From the NCBI RefSeq assembly GCF_000011245.1, contig NC_004193.1:1342501-1406500 (forward strand): a stretch of 64,000 bases of DNA. The letters are read 5' to 3'. The translations under genes and the position numbers were made by a program. Below, piece by piece: positions 15,061 to 25,620 of the stretch. How positions within the stretch are numbered: position 1 is the first letter of the stretch; each line of letters opens with the position of its first letter. The DNA comes from Oceanobacillus iheyensis HTE831 (lineage in GTDB: Bacteria; Bacillota; Bacilli; Bacillales; Amphibacillaceae). Under the pieces are notes generated by a model. That model did not search any database. It saw only the letters and a program-made list of their open reading frames with translations, and was not told the origin of the DNA.

Positions 15061-18000
15061 ATGATGAAAAAAATGGACAAAAGGTGGATCTTATTTCTGG
15101 TTCTTATTGTTGCATTAGCATCAGGTTTGTCATATTTAGCATTACATCAAGAAACGGAAACAGAAAACCCAAACCGTACACAAACCATGGCTATTGCAAT
15201 AGTTAATGAGGATCAAGGATCAACTTTTAATGGAACAGACTTAGCCTTTGGAGATGCATTCACCCAATCGATTGATCGCAATAATAACCATGAATGGTTT
15301 GTGGTCAGCCGTGGAGTGGCAGAGAGCGGGTTAGAAAATAATACATATGATATGATGGTTGTCATTCCCAATGATTTCTCCGAGAAATCATTAAACATCA
15401 ATGCTGAATCTCCAGAACCAGTTGTTCTACAATATAAAATTAACGCATCAGAGAATGCAAGAATTAAAGAAGAAGCAGAAAAAACTGCGAGTAATATATT
15501 AAATGACTTTAACCGAAGAATTATTGATGTATATTTTGCAAGTGTTATCGGAAATCTTCAAGATGCCCAAGATAATGTAAGTGAAATGGTTAATAGACAA
15601 GCCCTACATACAAGTACTTTTAACAATAATGTTAACCAGCCGTTATCAGGATATACAGATCAATTCAATACAATAAAAGATCAAACAGAACATTCTACCA
15701 ATAGCTTTAGTAGCTTTGAAGAACTAATAGAATCTTATGAAGATCAATTATTGGAAGAAGCGGAGCAAGGTGAATCGTTTGTATCAAGTATTGAAGAAGT
15801 CGCTGAATTAAAAGAAAATAACCTATCTCAATTACTTGCATTTAACGACATGTTTAATCAGTTTAATCAGGGTATGAAAGCTGATGAAGTCAATGAGAAA
15901 TTATCGAATTTACAAGCGGCAAATGATCAAATTAATGAGCAGTTAGCTGTAGGCCAGGATAACGGAAACAGTGGACAGGAACCAGTAGCATCTGTAATTC
16001 GTGTTCAAAACAATTCTGCAAACGATAATATAGCTACGGCTACATTAAAACTTCAGAACTATTTAAAACGTTCATCTGAACAAGTATCTGTTTTACAAGA
16101 TGATGTGAATAATTACCTTACAGATAGTAATCAACAATTTGAGGAAAATATCAAAACGAAAATTGAAGAATTGTTGGATGAATCCATTGATGAAGGTATT
16201 AATATTAATACGCTATTTGAAAATCCAAATAAAGTAGCATTAGAAGATATAAATAATGCGATAAGTGATTTACCTTCTTTAGATGAAGGAGATTTTTCAA
16301 ATGTAGGTTTACCTGAAGACATTGAACAAGATATAAAAGATGTTATTCGAGTGACAGAACAATATAGAACTGAATTTGAAAAAGCACCGATTAGTGATGA
16401 ACGTGGAGAGTTCTTAAAAGACCAAATTGAGAGTTTACGGACACAAGTTAAGAACGGTATTACATTGTCGGATACAGTAGAACTACCAAAAAACGAAAAA
16501 GAAGGTCAGATATTTACACTTCATATTCCAGATGGATTTAACCTTCAATATCTAGGGATTCAACTACCTGGTGAAGAGGAAGGAAACTATACAGATTATA
16601 TTGACGAAAATGGGAAGGTACAATTACCCGCAAATAGAGCCGGATCCTTCACAGTAAATGTAAGAGTTAATACCGACCCAGATGAAGGGATATTTGATTT
16701 TTACAAACCACTTGAGTGGTCTTGGAAATTAAAACAAGAAGATTTAGATGACGTAGATAAACCAGAAAATGTTGCTTATCTTCAGTCAGATGTGAAATTA
16801 GTTGCTTCAACTAAAGTTATTAATGCAAAGAATGAAGATGAATCAGAGGAAGACGCAAATTCCGATCTCACTGACAAAGAAGAGTCTGATGAGAATGAGA
16901 ATGGTTCAGCTAATAACGATGATAACGCTATTGAAAATGATCAAACTGGGGAATCCAATGAATCAACAAACCCAGAACCAGAGAAACCAACTAATCCAAA
17001 AGAAAAACCTGATGAATCGGAAGAAAAAGAAAAAGAGGAAGATCCAGAGCCAGAAGTTCCTGTAGAACCAGAAGAACCAGAAGAACCAGAGAAATTGATT
17101 ATTAAGAACAATACTATATCACATAAAATAATGACTACAGTTCCGGATTTTGATAATACAACATCTACATTGATAAACACGGTGAGTAATTCCATCGATA
17201 GTTATTTAAAACTACAACCTTTATTCGAAAGTTATTTTGGACATGAAATTCATGAAATAGCTAGTAAAGATGGTTCTTTAATTGAGATAGCTCGACAAGA
17301 TAAAGATTCACTTTACTATTTATATAATGAGAAAGAAATAAAAGAGCTATTAAGTGAATATATTACAGATCAGATTTTGTTAGGAGTATCCGAAGAACTA
17401 CGTACGCCTGCAACAAACTTCAAAACGCAGGTAGATAATTATCAAGCCGGTGTTCAACAAGCAATCCGTGATGCTGCTAAGTTGTCTGAAGAAGTTGCTA
17501 AAGCAAGGGAAAGGGCAGCAGTTCTCAATACAAATCTTACAGATACAATTGAAGGGGTACAATCTTGGCGTGAAGAAGCTATGACCTTACTAGAACAGCA
17601 GCAGGATATTCAAGCGAGTGCAGAAGGTGAACAGGATGCTGTAATGACTTTAGGTAATGACTTCCAGCCAATATTATCTTCTAGTCAGAACTTAGCAGAT
17701 CAAGCTTCGAATAACTTAAATACTGCTGAAAATGTTTACGAGACTTTTGAAGATATCGATAATCAAGCTACAGATATTGAACAAAGCGGTACGAATTTAG
17801 TAAGTAATGCTGAAAATCTCGCTGTCGAGATGACAAATAAACTAGAAAATGATGAAACGTTTATTGAGAATTTTACAGGTGTTTTAGCAAATAGTCGTGT
17901 TGGGGATCGACAAAATGAAAATTTATACGATTTCTTATCCAATCCTGTAGAAACTAGTAATCAAGGAACAATTACAACACAAAATAATACATTTACACCT

Positions 18001-18585
18001 TATTTCTTAGTGTTAATTAGTTTCATTGTTGTATTATTTACAGCTTATGTAATCTCAACGATTAATCAAAAGAAAGTAAATCAAGATCAATTTGCATCGG
18101 AAGCATCTCTGATGGGTACGAATATGCCTATTACGGTAATCACGGTAGGGATAGGTTTACTGGAAGGTATTGTCATTGGTATTGTTTCAAGTTACTATCT
18201 ACCAATTAGTGATTTCAATATGCTGCAGTTAACCGTTATTATGGCTATGTTGGTTACAGGGATGTTACTTGTAGCAACGTATTTACTAAGGCAGATTAAA
18301 ATGATAGGAATGTTCTTATTGTTAGCTGTATTTAGTTTGTACCTGTTCTTTACAGATGCTTTAGGTTCAGGTACAGCACCATTCCCATTATTAGAGAAGT
18401 TGTCTCCTCTACAATATATGGAGACATTCCTCCTTCGAATTGTGGAAGGAACTGTTAACTATGGTGGAGCGATATTCATCGTGCTAATGTTATTGCTGAT
18501 TGGTGCACTCGGAAACCTATTGGTTATCAACCGACCTGATAGAGAGGAAGAAATGACCGATGAAAACCAAGCTGAAGCTGGTTAA
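15061..18585 (+). CDS. esaA: Type VII secretion membrane protein EsaA (YueB family)
   Basis: This 1174-residue polytopic protein has an N-terminal membrane helix (about residues 9-27), a very large extracellular part and five or so C-terminal helices (about 980-1160). Early conserved segments are MAIAIVNEDQGSTFNG and YDMMVVIPNDFS. B. subtilis YueB is the phage SPP1 receptor, and S. aureus EsaA is an essential channel component with a wall-spanning stalk (known). Residues about 590-678 are an Asp/Glu/Asn/Pro-rich linker with PEEPEEPEK repeats, probably disordered. RBS CAGGAGTG supports the start. Its 3' end overlaps essA by 26 bp, so translation is probably coupled. Confidence 0.93.
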   Translation: MMKKMDKRWILFLVLIVALASGLSYLALHQETETENPNRTQTMAIAIVNEDQGSTFNGTDLAFGDAFTQSIDRNNNHEWFVVSRGVAESGLENNTYDMMVVIPNDFSEKSLNINAESPEPVVLQYKINASENARIKEEAEKTASNILNDFNRRIIDVYFASVIGNLQDAQDNVSEMVNRQALHTSTFNNNVNQPLSGYTDQFNTIKDQTEHSTNSFSSFEELIESYEDQLLEEAEQGESFVSSIEEVAELKENNLSQLLAFNDMFNQFNQGMKADEVNEKLSNLQAANDQINEQLAVGQDNGNSGQEPVASVIRVQNNSANDNIATATLKLQNYLKRSSEQVSVLQDDVNNYLTDSNQQFEENIKTKIEELLDESIDEGININTLFENPNKVALEDINNAISDLPSLDEGDFSNVGLPEDIEQDIKDVIRVTEQYRTEFEKAPISDERGEFLKDQIESLRTQVKNGITLSDTVELPKNEKEGQIFTLHIPDGFNLQYLGIQLPGEEEGNYTDYIDENGKVQLPANRAGSFTVNVRVNTDPDEGIFDFYKPLEWSWKLKQEDLDDVDKPENVAYLQSDVKLVASTKVINAKNEDESEEDANSDLTDKEESDENENGSANNDDNAIENDQTGESNESTNPEPEKPTNPKEKPDESEEKEKEEDPEPEVPVEPEEPEEPEKLIIKNNTISHKIMTTVPDFDNTTSTLINTVSNSIDSYLKLQPLFESYFGHEIHEIASKDGSLIEIARQDKDSLYYLYNEKEIKELLSEYITDQILLGVSEELRTPATNFKTQVDNYQAGVQQAIRDAAKLSEEVAKARERAAVLNTNLTDTIEGVQSWREEAMTLLEQQQDIQASAEGEQDAVMTLGNDFQPILSSSQNLADQASNNLNTAENVYETFEDIDNQATDIEQSGTNLVSNAENLAVEMTNKLENDETFIENFTGVLANSRVGDRQNENLYDFLSNPVETSNQGTITTQNNTFTPYFLVLISFIVVLFTAYVISTINQKKVNQDQFASEASLMGTNMPITVITVGIGLLEGIVIGIVSSYYLPISDFNMLQLTVIMAMLVTGMLLVATYLLRQIKMIGMFLLLAVFSLYLFFTDALGSGTAPFPLLEKLSPLQYMETFLLRIVEGTVNYGGAIFIVLMLLLIGALGNLLVINRPDREEEMTDENQAEAG

Positions 18586-19054
18586 TTTGGCATTTGCAAG
18601 TTCCATGATTCTGCTGATACTCCTTCCAATTGGAGTATCGGCAGACACTGGTTCTGAAAAAGATGGAAGTATGCAAATGCAGATTGATCGAATAATTAAA
18701 GACAAAGATGAGAAAAATGAATTGCGAGAAACAGAGCTTGAAAGACTATTCCCTAGTCTTTTCACAACGGAAACTTCTGAAGAAATTAATGAAAAAGTAA
18801 ATGCAGAAGAAGATAAAATCGAAGATATTGAGCAAAATTTATTTTCAGAAGATGTGGAAGGAAATGTAGCGATTCAAGAGGTGAAAGACTCCTTATTTCA
18901 ATCCGATTATGAATCTGTTGCTGCAAGTAGCGGTAATGCAGAAGAGGAATCAACTAGTTCTAGTTCAAGTAATATCATTTTGATGACGTTTGCTGGTATT
19001 GCGGTAGCTTTATGTGGAGGTTTGTATGTCTTAATGCAAAGATTATTAGATTAG
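18560..19054 (+). CDS. essA: Type VII secretion protein EssA
   Basis: This 164-residue protein has an N-terminal signal-like helix (about residues 7-28, ending VSADTGS), a charged middle rich in Lys and Glu, and a C-terminal membrane helix (about 141-162). This is the EssA/YueC layout. Together with its place between esaA and esaB, that fixes the call. It overlaps the end of esaA by 26 bp in another frame and stops 12 bp before esaB. EssA is required for secretion, but its biochemical role is not defined. Confidence 0.88.
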   Translation: MKTKLKLVNLAFASSMILLILLPIGVSADTGSEKDGSMQMQIDRIIKDKDEKNELRETELERLFPSLFTTETSEEINEKVNAEEDKIEDIEQNLFSEDVEGNVAIQEVKDSLFQSDYESVAASSGNAEEESTSSSSSNIILMTFAGIAVALCGGLYVLMQRLLD

Positions 19055-19066
19055 GAGAGTCGAAAT

Positions 19067-19321
19067 ATGCCGAAAACAACACATATAAATATAACGATGG
19101 ATTTTCGTCAAAAAGCATCTGGAGGATATGTATATGATTTACGTATTCCAACACAATTAACAGTAAAACAATTATTGTTAAACGTGATGGAAACGTTAAA
19201 TATTGAAAGAACGAATACAAAGTCATCTATAAAAATTGTTACGAAAAATATTGTTCTTGCTGATGATGATTTTATTGATGACCATCCTGTTGCTGATGGA
19301 GACATTTTAGTAGTTTTATAA
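19067..19321 (+). CDS. esaB: Type VII secretion protein EsaB (YukD), ubiquitin-like
   Basis: This 84-residue cytosolic protein has the ubiquitin-like fold of YukD. It starts with a beta strand (THINITMDF), a hairpin to YDLRIPTQLTVKQLL and a helix, and ends in DDHPVADGDILVVL, the usual EsaB ending. There is no C-terminal di-glycine, as expected for bacterial EsaB. It acts in assembly or regulation of the T7SSb machine. RBS TAGGAGAG is placed well. Confidence 0.92.
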   Translation: MPKTTHINITMDFRQKASGGYVYDLRIPTQLTVKQLLLNVMETLNIERTNTKSSIKIVTKNIVLADDDFIDDHPVADGDILVVL

Positions 19322-19361
19322 ATCTAATAATCTATGCATTATTTGTGAAGGAGTTAATAAA

Positions 19362-20690
19362 ATGGACGAGAAAACGATAGAGATAGATAATTTTACATAT
19401 ACTTTCAAACAAGATAAAAATACGGTTCGCACATCATTGCCAATTTCTCAAACAAGAATGAAAAATTTACGTCAATTGGACTTAATGCTCCAGCCTTCGG
19501 AATTTCTTGTTCCATTAGAAATTAAGGAAGAAGAAGATACCATTCATTTTGATTACAAGCTTCACCCTAAGAGAAAATCTTGGACAAAGATTCAAAAGTT
19601 AAATCATAATGAGAAATTGCGAATTTTATGTAATTTAGGTAAGCTAGATCGATTCTTGACCTCAAGAATTACTTTTTTCATCCATCCCGACAATGTGGTG
19701 TTTGATGATAATTACTTACCGTCTATTATTCATCGAGGTATAAGGGATGTTGTACCACCATTTGATATGCAAGAAGAAGCATTCCTAAAGCAATATAAAT
19801 GCTTTATCATCGCTTTATTCTCCAAAAAATATAACTTCGAACAGCTTTATTATGGTTCCTTAGAGAAAGCGAATGAAACTGAATTTGAAAAGAAAGTTCA
19901 ACAACTGACCAGTATGGAAGCTTTAAAGGAATTTTTAATAGAAAGCTATGAAATTGAACAAGAAAAAACAGAAAAAACGATGAGTTTTGTTCCAACAAAG
20001 CGATTTCGTTTATATAAACAGTTATCGATTATTATGATTATTGTATCGGTTCTGTTAGCGGCTCCACTTATTTATTACGCCTTAATCAATCATCCATTCC
20101 AAGATAAACAATTAGACGCTTATGGGGAATTCTTAGGGGATAATTACAATGGAGTTATTACTACACTTTCTGATGAGAATCCTGAAAACTTCCCTAGTCA
20201 AACTAAATATATGTTGGCTTATTCCTATATCCAAGTAGAGAGCTTACCAGATGAGCAAAAAAATTCTATATTAAATAATGTTTCTTTAAATAGTAACCAG
20301 GATTATTTATTGTACTGGATTTATAACGGTAGAGGAAACTTTGAAGAATCATTAGAAAAAGCAAAATATATCGATGATCCACAGCTGATTATTCATGGAC
20401 TAATTCAGAATCGTGATCAAGTGAGAAATAATCCAGATTTAAGTGGAACGGAACGAGATGAAGAACTAAATCAATTACAAGATGAACTAGATCGTTATTT
20501 AGAAGAATATGAACTAGATCCTTTTAATGAAGAAGAGCAAAATGAACCTGCTTCTGGAGAAGGAACAGGAAATTCCGATCTTGGTACAAGTAGTGAAGAT
20601 GAATCTACAAATAATAATACAGATGACAACGCCGAAGCGAACAGTGATTCTAATGAAGAAGAGAGTAATAACAATGAGGACGAAGAATAA
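19362..20690 (+). CDS. essB: Type VII secretion protein EssB (YukC)
   Basis: This 442-residue membrane protein has an N-terminal cytosolic pseudokinase-like domain (residues 1-215), one membrane helix (about 221-243) and a C-terminal extracytoplasmic helical domain (about 250-385), as in YukC/EssB. The last ~60 residues are an Asn/Glu/Asp/Ser-rich, probably disordered tail. EssB bridges EssC and EsaA in the channel (known for B. subtilis and S. aureus). A clear RBS (GAAGGAG) precedes ATG 19362. It is co-directional with esaB (41-bp gap) and essC (46-bp gap). Confidence 0.93.
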   Translation: MDEKTIEIDNFTYTFKQDKNTVRTSLPISQTRMKNLRQLDLMLQPSEFLVPLEIKEEEDTIHFDYKLHPKRKSWTKIQKLNHNEKLRILCNLGKLDRFLTSRITFFIHPDNVVFDDNYLPSIIHRGIRDVVPPFDMQEEAFLKQYKCFIIALFSKKYNFEQLYYGSLEKANETEFEKKVQQLTSMEALKEFLIESYEIEQEKTEKTMSFVPTKRFRLYKQLSIIMIIVSVLLAAPLIYYALINHPFQDKQLDAYGEFLGDNYNGVITTLSDENPENFPSQTKYMLAYSYIQVESLPDEQKNSILNNVSLNSNQDYLLYWIYNGRGNFEESLEKAKYIDDPQLIIHGLIQNRDQVRNNPDLSGTERDEELNQLQDELDRYLEEYELDPFNEEEQNEPASGEGTGNSDLGTSSEDESTNNNTDDNAEANSDSNEEESNNNEDEE

Positions 20691-20735
20691 TTTCGTTTGA
20701 GAGATAGAGCTTGAATAGAAAGGGAGAACAAAAAG

Positions 20736-23700
20736 ATGGCAGGACATATTTTATTTGTAGCATTTCAAGATCAATTGCATAAATGCCATTTACCGGATAG
20801 TACAAATCGACTAATTACGATCGGTAATTCCTGGTCAAATCAAGTAACAATACCTGAGATGGATGAGGAGATCACATTAGAATGGGATGGCAGTAAATTA
20901 ATTTATCTGGATACCGAAATTAATAAGATGGAACGAGTGGACCTTAAGGATAAAACAATTCATTTTTATGTACAGGATGAAGAACAAACAATCTATTATG
21001 ACATAGCTGGATACCACTCTATTACTTTTGGATCTCAAGAATATAATGATGTGTCTATATCGAGTTGGAATGCAGATATTGTATTGGTAAGAGGTAAGGA
21101 CCATTCTACCTTTTATTTAGATATACAAGATGGAGATGTATTCTATAACTACGGTTACATTAATGAGGATAGAGTACTTCATGTTGGTGATCAATTGTTC
21201 ATAGAGGGTGTATCTATTACGGTCCATCCTGAGCATTTAGAATTAAGGTCTAATAGAGAAATGAAGACACGATTAACCGAATTAATCGATTTATACAACC
21301 CTTATGAGGATGATTATCCTGATTATCATCGTTCCCCGAGAATCATTTATAGAGAGCCGGACGATAAACGAACCATTGCCAAACCAGCTAATAAACCATC
21401 TAAACCAAGTGAACAATTAGCACGTACCATAGTACCTCCTTTAGTTATGATAGCTGCGTTAGTAATTATTTCATTGGTGCAACCACGAGGAATATTTATT
21501 ATTGCTATGTTGGCAGTGACGGTGGTTACTATTATCTTTTCTATAACCTCTTATGTGAAAAGTGTGAAAAAGTATAAAGCGGATATGAAGCACCGAGAAG
21601 AAACGTATAAAAAGTATTTGCAACGAAAAACAAAAGAATTATTTGAGGCAAGTGAGGAACAACGCCACGCATTGCACTATCATTATCCTGATGTAGAGAA
21701 AATTAGGGAGATGGTAACGAATATTGAAGCAAGAATCTATGAAAAAACAATGTATCATCATGATTTTCTTAATTTCCGAACAGGACTAGGGCGTGTGGAT
21801 TCAAGTTTTGAGATCGAATTTAACGAAGAAGAATTCACTCAAGAGGAAGATGAACTTGTCGATGCTGCTAGAGACTTGTTAGGACAATTTAATGAGTTGC
21901 GAGATGTTCCCGTTGTCACATCCTTAGCGAAAGGTCCTGTGGGCTATATCGGTCAACGTAAATTAGTGTTAGAACAATTACAATTGATTGTGATGCAATT
22001 ATCATTATTTCATAGTTATCATGATTTACAGTTTATTACGATATTCCCGGAAGAAGAAAAGAAAGAATGGGATTGGATGCGTTGGATGCCACATGCGAGT
22101 GTAAGAGATATCAACGTACGAGGATTTGTATATCATGAACGTTCTCGTGACCAAGTACTTCATTCCATGTATCAAGTATTAAAAGAAAGAAAACAGCTTG
22201 TTGAAGAGAAAAGTAATACAAATGAGAAATTGTTTTTCTCACCGCATTATGTTGTGCTCGTCACCGATGAAAAATTAATTCTGGATCATACGATTATGGA
22301 ATTCTTTAATGAAGATCCTAGTGAATTGGGTGTGTCAATTGTATTTGTTCAAGATGTAATGCGCGCTTTACCAGAACATGTGAAGACAGTAATTGATATT
22401 CGTGATGCAAATGAAGGAAAAATCATTTTGGAAGAAACCGAACTTGTCAATAAAAGCTTTAAACCAGATCATTTTCCAAAACACTTTAATAAAGAGGTTG
22501 TATCACGTGCTTTAGCTCCAATTAATCATTTGCAAAATCTGAAAAACTCGATTCCGGAGCAAGTGACATTTTTAGAACTATATAATGTGGAAAAAGTAGA
22601 AGAATTAAATATTCAAACTCGTTGGAGTCAAAACGAGACGTATAAAAGTTTAGCTGTTCCATTAGGGTTAAGAGGGAAAGAAGACCTTGTCCAACTTAAC
22701 TTACATGAAAAAGCCCATGGACCACACGGATTGGTCGCAGGTACGACAGGTTCTGGTAAATCAGAAATCATTCAATCGTATATTTTATCGCTTGCAGTTA
22801 ACTTTCACCCTTATGAAGTTGCATTTCTACTTATTGACTATAAAGGTGGGGGAATGGCGAACCTATTTGCTAAACTACCACATCTCATGGGAACCATTAC
22901 GAACTTGGATAAAGCACAATCAATGCGTGCACTTGCATCGATTAAAGCAGAATTACAGAAGCGACAACGATTATTTGGAGAGCATGAAGTAAATCATATC
23001 AATCAATACCAGAAATTATTTAAACAAGGGAAAGTTACTGAACCAATGCCGCATTTATTCTTAATTTCTGATGAATTTGCGGAATTGAAATCGGAACAAC
23101 CAGATTTTATGAAAGAATTAGTTTCTACAGCACGTATTGGTCGTTCCTTAGGAATTCACTTGATTCTCGCGACACAAAAACCAAGTGGAGTGGTGGACGA
23201 TCAAATCTGGTCTAACTCGAAATTTAAGCTTGCTTTAAAAGTACAAAATGCTGGAGATTCAAATGAAATTCTAAAAACACCGGATGCTGCTGAAATTACC
23301 TTACCAGGTCGAGCTTACTTGCAAGTCGGTAACAATGAGATCTATGAATTATTCCAGAGTGCATGGAGTGGAGCTGACTATATCCCAGATAAAAGTGAAC
23401 AAGATTATGTTGATATGACAATCTATGCCATCAACGAGCTCGGTCAATATGATATTTTAACAGAGGACCTAAGCGGTTTGGAGCATAAGGAAGAAGTAGA
23501 AAAAATACCTACAGAATTAGATGCAGTTATTGATCATATTGCAGATTATACCGAGAAGCAGGAAATGGAACCTTTAGCAAAACCATGGTTGCCGCCATTG
23601 CCTGAGAAAATTTTCGGACCAGAGCTACATGCAGTTGCGTTTGAAGAAGCATGGAAGGAACCAAAGAAGCCTTTACAACCAATGATTGGGCTGCTTGACC

Positions 23701-25184
23701 AGCCAGAATTACAAAAACAATCACCATTAACATTAAACTTATCGAAAGATGGGCACTTAGCTGTATTCTCGAGCCCTGGTTATGGAAAATCTACGTTCTT
23801 ACAAACAGTAGTAATGGACTTAGCACGACAGCATAATCCAGAACATTTCCATGTGTATTTACTAGATTTCGGAACGAATGGACTACTTCCATTGAAAAAC
23901 CTTCCTCATGTAGCAGATACATTCTTAATTGATGAGGAAGAGAAAATTGGAAAGCTCGTTCGTATGATTTCCTCAATCGTAAAACAACGAAAACAACAGC
24001 TTAGTAAGTATGGAGTAGCAAATATTGAAATGTTTGAAAAGGCGAGTGGAGAAACAGTACCCAATATAAGTCTAGTTATCGATAACTATGAATCTGTACG
24101 AGACGCGGAATTTGTAGATGATTTTGAGAGAATTATTACTCAGATTGCTAGAGAAGGTGCAAGTATTGGTATTCATCTTATTATTAGTGCTGGACGACAA
24201 AGTGCAATGCGCATGCCATTACTATCAAATATAAAAACTCAAATTGCACTGTTCTTAATTGAAACAACTGAAGCTAGATCGATTGTTGGTCGAACAGACA
24301 TTGAACTCGAGGAAATTGCTGGTCGAGGACTTGTAAAACTTGAAGAACCAGCGTTATTCCAGACAATGCTCCCTGAAAATGGGGAAGAAGCTCTTGAAAT
24401 CATTGATAAGCTACAAGCAACTGCGAAAGCCATGGAAGAAGCGTGGGATGGAGAATACCCTGAGTCAATTCCGATGATGCCTGAAGGTGTTGTAGACTTT
24501 GAGCAATTCAAGAACCAACGTCGTACGAAGAAACTAGTAGATGAACAAAAAGTTCCACTAGGATTGGATTTTGAAGAAGTTATGCCAGTAGGTTTTAATC
24601 CAGCACAATATGAAAATCTAACCGTAATGAGTGATCGAAAGGATGGATTAGATCGAATGATCCAATCCGTCGCCAAAAATGTAGCAATGATGGACAATTC
24701 GTATCAAACGATACTAATCGATACGGTGGAACAAAAATTCAAAGACATCGGCAGCAATATGAATACGTACATGTCTGAAACAGATGGCTTACGAACAATG
24801 AAAGCTGAACTTATTAATGAAATTGAAAAACGTTCAAAAGAGGGTACAGCTAATGAACAAAAATGGCTAGTGCAAATTGCAAATCTACAAGATTTTGTTG
24901 AACGAACAGGTCTATCTGCAGACGATGCTTCAACCATGATTGATAAAGGAAGTAAAGTCGGCATTCATTTCATTATATGCAGTGAATACAGCTATCTAGG
25001 CATGAGTTATGAACAAGTACCAAAATACTTCCGTGGCCAAGCAATGATTGGTTTACTCAGCATGCGTCTTGGAGATCAAGATATGTTTAAACAACCATTT
25101 ATACGACAAGAGAAATACCCGAATAAATATGAATGTTATGTGGCATTGGATCACCAACATGTGAAAGTGAAAATACCGGAGTAG
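20736..25184 (+). CDS. essC: Type VII secretion ATPase EssC (YukBA)
   Basis: This 1482-residue FtsK/SpoIIIE-type motor powers substrate export. Two N-terminal FHA-like beta domains (about residues 1-190) are followed by two membrane helices (about 229-272) and then three ATPase domains. The first has Walker A GTTGSGKS (669-676) and Walker B-like HLFLISDEFAEL. The second has SPGYGKS (1013-1019) and NISLVIDNYESV. The third (about 1265-1482) lacks a P-loop: MSDRKDGLDR stands where it should be. So it is the degenerate D3 domain, the usual substrate-recognition end in T7SSb. The length is normal for EssC. The C-terminal variant decides which effectors are served, so it should match the LXG toxin genes directly downstream. 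Confidence 0.96.
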   Translation: MAGHILFVAFQDQLHKCHLPDSTNRLITIGNSWSNQVTIPEMDEEITLEWDGSKLIYLDTEINKMERVDLKDKTIHFYVQDEEQTIYYDIAGYHSITFGSQEYNDVSISSWNADIVLVRGKDHSTFYLDIQDGDVFYNYGYINEDRVLHVGDQLFIEGVSITVHPEHLELRSNREMKTRLTELIDLYNPYEDDYPDYHRSPRIIYREPDDKRTIAKPANKPSKPSEQLARTIVPPLVMIAALVIISLVQPRGIFIIAMLAVTVVTIIFSITSYVKSVKKYKADMKHREETYKKYLQRKTKELFEASEEQRHALHYHYPDVEKIREMVTNIEARIYEKTMYHHDFLNFRTGLGRVDSSFEIEFNEEEFTQEEDELVDAARDLLGQFNELRDVPVVTSLAKGPVGYIGQRKLVLEQLQLIVMQLSLFHSYHDLQFITIFPEEEKKEWDWMRWMPHASVRDINVRGFVYHERSRDQVLHSMYQVLKERKQLVEEKSNTNEKLFFSPHYVVLVTDEKLILDHTIMEFFNEDPSELGVSIVFVQDVMRALPEHVKTVIDIRDANEGKIILEETELVNKSFKPDHFPKHFNKEVVSRALAPINHLQNLKNSIPEQVTFLELYNVEKVEELNIQTRWSQNETYKSLAVPLGLRGKEDLVQLNLHEKAHGPHGLVAGTTGSGKSEIIQSYILSLAVNFHPYEVAFLLIDYKGGGMANLFAKLPHLMGTITNLDKAQSMRALASIKAELQKRQRLFGEHEVNHINQYQKLFKQGKVTEPMPHLFLISDEFAELKSEQPDFMKELVSTARIGRSLGIHLILATQKPSGVVDDQIWSNSKFKLALKVQNAGDSNEILKTPDAAEITLPGRAYLQVGNNEIYELFQSAWSGADYIPDKSEQDYVDMTIYAINELGQYDILTEDLSGLEHKEEVEKIPTELDAVIDHIADYTEKQEMEPLAKPWLPPLPEKIFGPELHAVAFEEAWKEPKKPLQPMIGLLDQPELQKQSPLTLNLSKDGHLAVFSSPGYGKSTFLQTVVMDLARQHNPEHFHVYLLDFGTNGLLPLKNLPHVADTFLIDEEEKIGKLVRMISSIVKQRKQQLSKYGVANIEMFEKASGETVPNISLVIDNYESVRDAEFVDDFERIITQIAREGASIGIHLIISAGRQSAMRMPLLSNIKTQIALFLIETTEARSIVGRTDIELEEIAGRGLVKLEEPALFQTMLPENGEEALEIIDKLQATAKAMEEAWDGEYPESIPMMPEGVVDFEQFKNQRRTKKLVDEQKVPLGLDFEEVMPVGFNPAQYENLTVMSDRKDGLDRMIQSVAKNVAMMDNSYQTILIDTVEQKFKDIGSNMNTYMSETDGLRTMKAELINEIEKRSKEGTANEQKWLVQIANLQDFVERTGLSADDASTMIDKGSKVGIHFIICSEYSYLGMSYEQVPKYFRGQAMIGLLSMRLGDQDMFKQPFIRQEKYPNKYECYVALDHQHVKVKIPE

Positions 25185-25201
25185 GGAGGGGAATATAGTT
25201 A

Positions 25202-25615
25202 ATGACATCTCTGAGTCAGTTATATGGTCAGAAACGAACCGTTTTGAGTGCGATGGCAGATACGAAAAATAATATCTCTGCATTAGAAGATAAGATAACT
25301 CGATTAAGAATAGCTTCTAGTCAAATGGATGCAACGAATTCCAATCTTTACAACCTAAATAATTCCATTCAAGGAATCTTAGTCAATAATTCAAATTGGA
25401 ATGGAAAAGAAGAAAATAACTATAATGAAGCCTACAGCAACTACAAAGATAGTACGAGGCATTTTGTAACTAAATCAGAAGAAGTAAAGATAAATATGGA
25501 TGAGGATATACAACGTTATGAGTTAGAAAAAACGTCCCTAACAACAGGATTAAATAACTTAGAAACCTCACTCGGTAATCTGGAATGGCAAATAAGTCAA
25601 TTGGAAAAGGAGTGA
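25202..25615 (+). CDS. YwqH-like (DUF5082) T7SS accessory protein
   Basis: This 137-residue, nearly all-helical protein is rich in Asn, Ser, Leu and Lys, with a central NSNWNGKEENNYNEAY stretch that resembles a WxG turn. It fits the DUF5082/YwqH family, encoded directly upstream of LXG toxins. In T7SSb systems such small helical partners bind the LXG domain and are needed for its export (known for Streptococcus Lap proteins; homology here is inferred). RBS GGGAGGGG precedes ATG 25202. It starts 18 bp after essC. Confidence 0.8.
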   Translation: MTSLSQLYGQKRTVLSAMADTKNNISALEDKITRLRIASSQMDATNSNLYNLNNSIQGILVNNSNWNGKEENNYNEAYSNYKDSTRHFVTKSEEVKINMDEDIQRYELEKTSLTTGLNNLETSLGNLEWQISQLEKE

Positions 25616-25620
25616 TTTAA

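Noticed and set aside
16802..17195. Open frames on both strands inside the esaA acidic linker
   Set aside because: They result from the low-complexity GAA/CCA-rich sequence; no ribosome sites, and esaA continues through.
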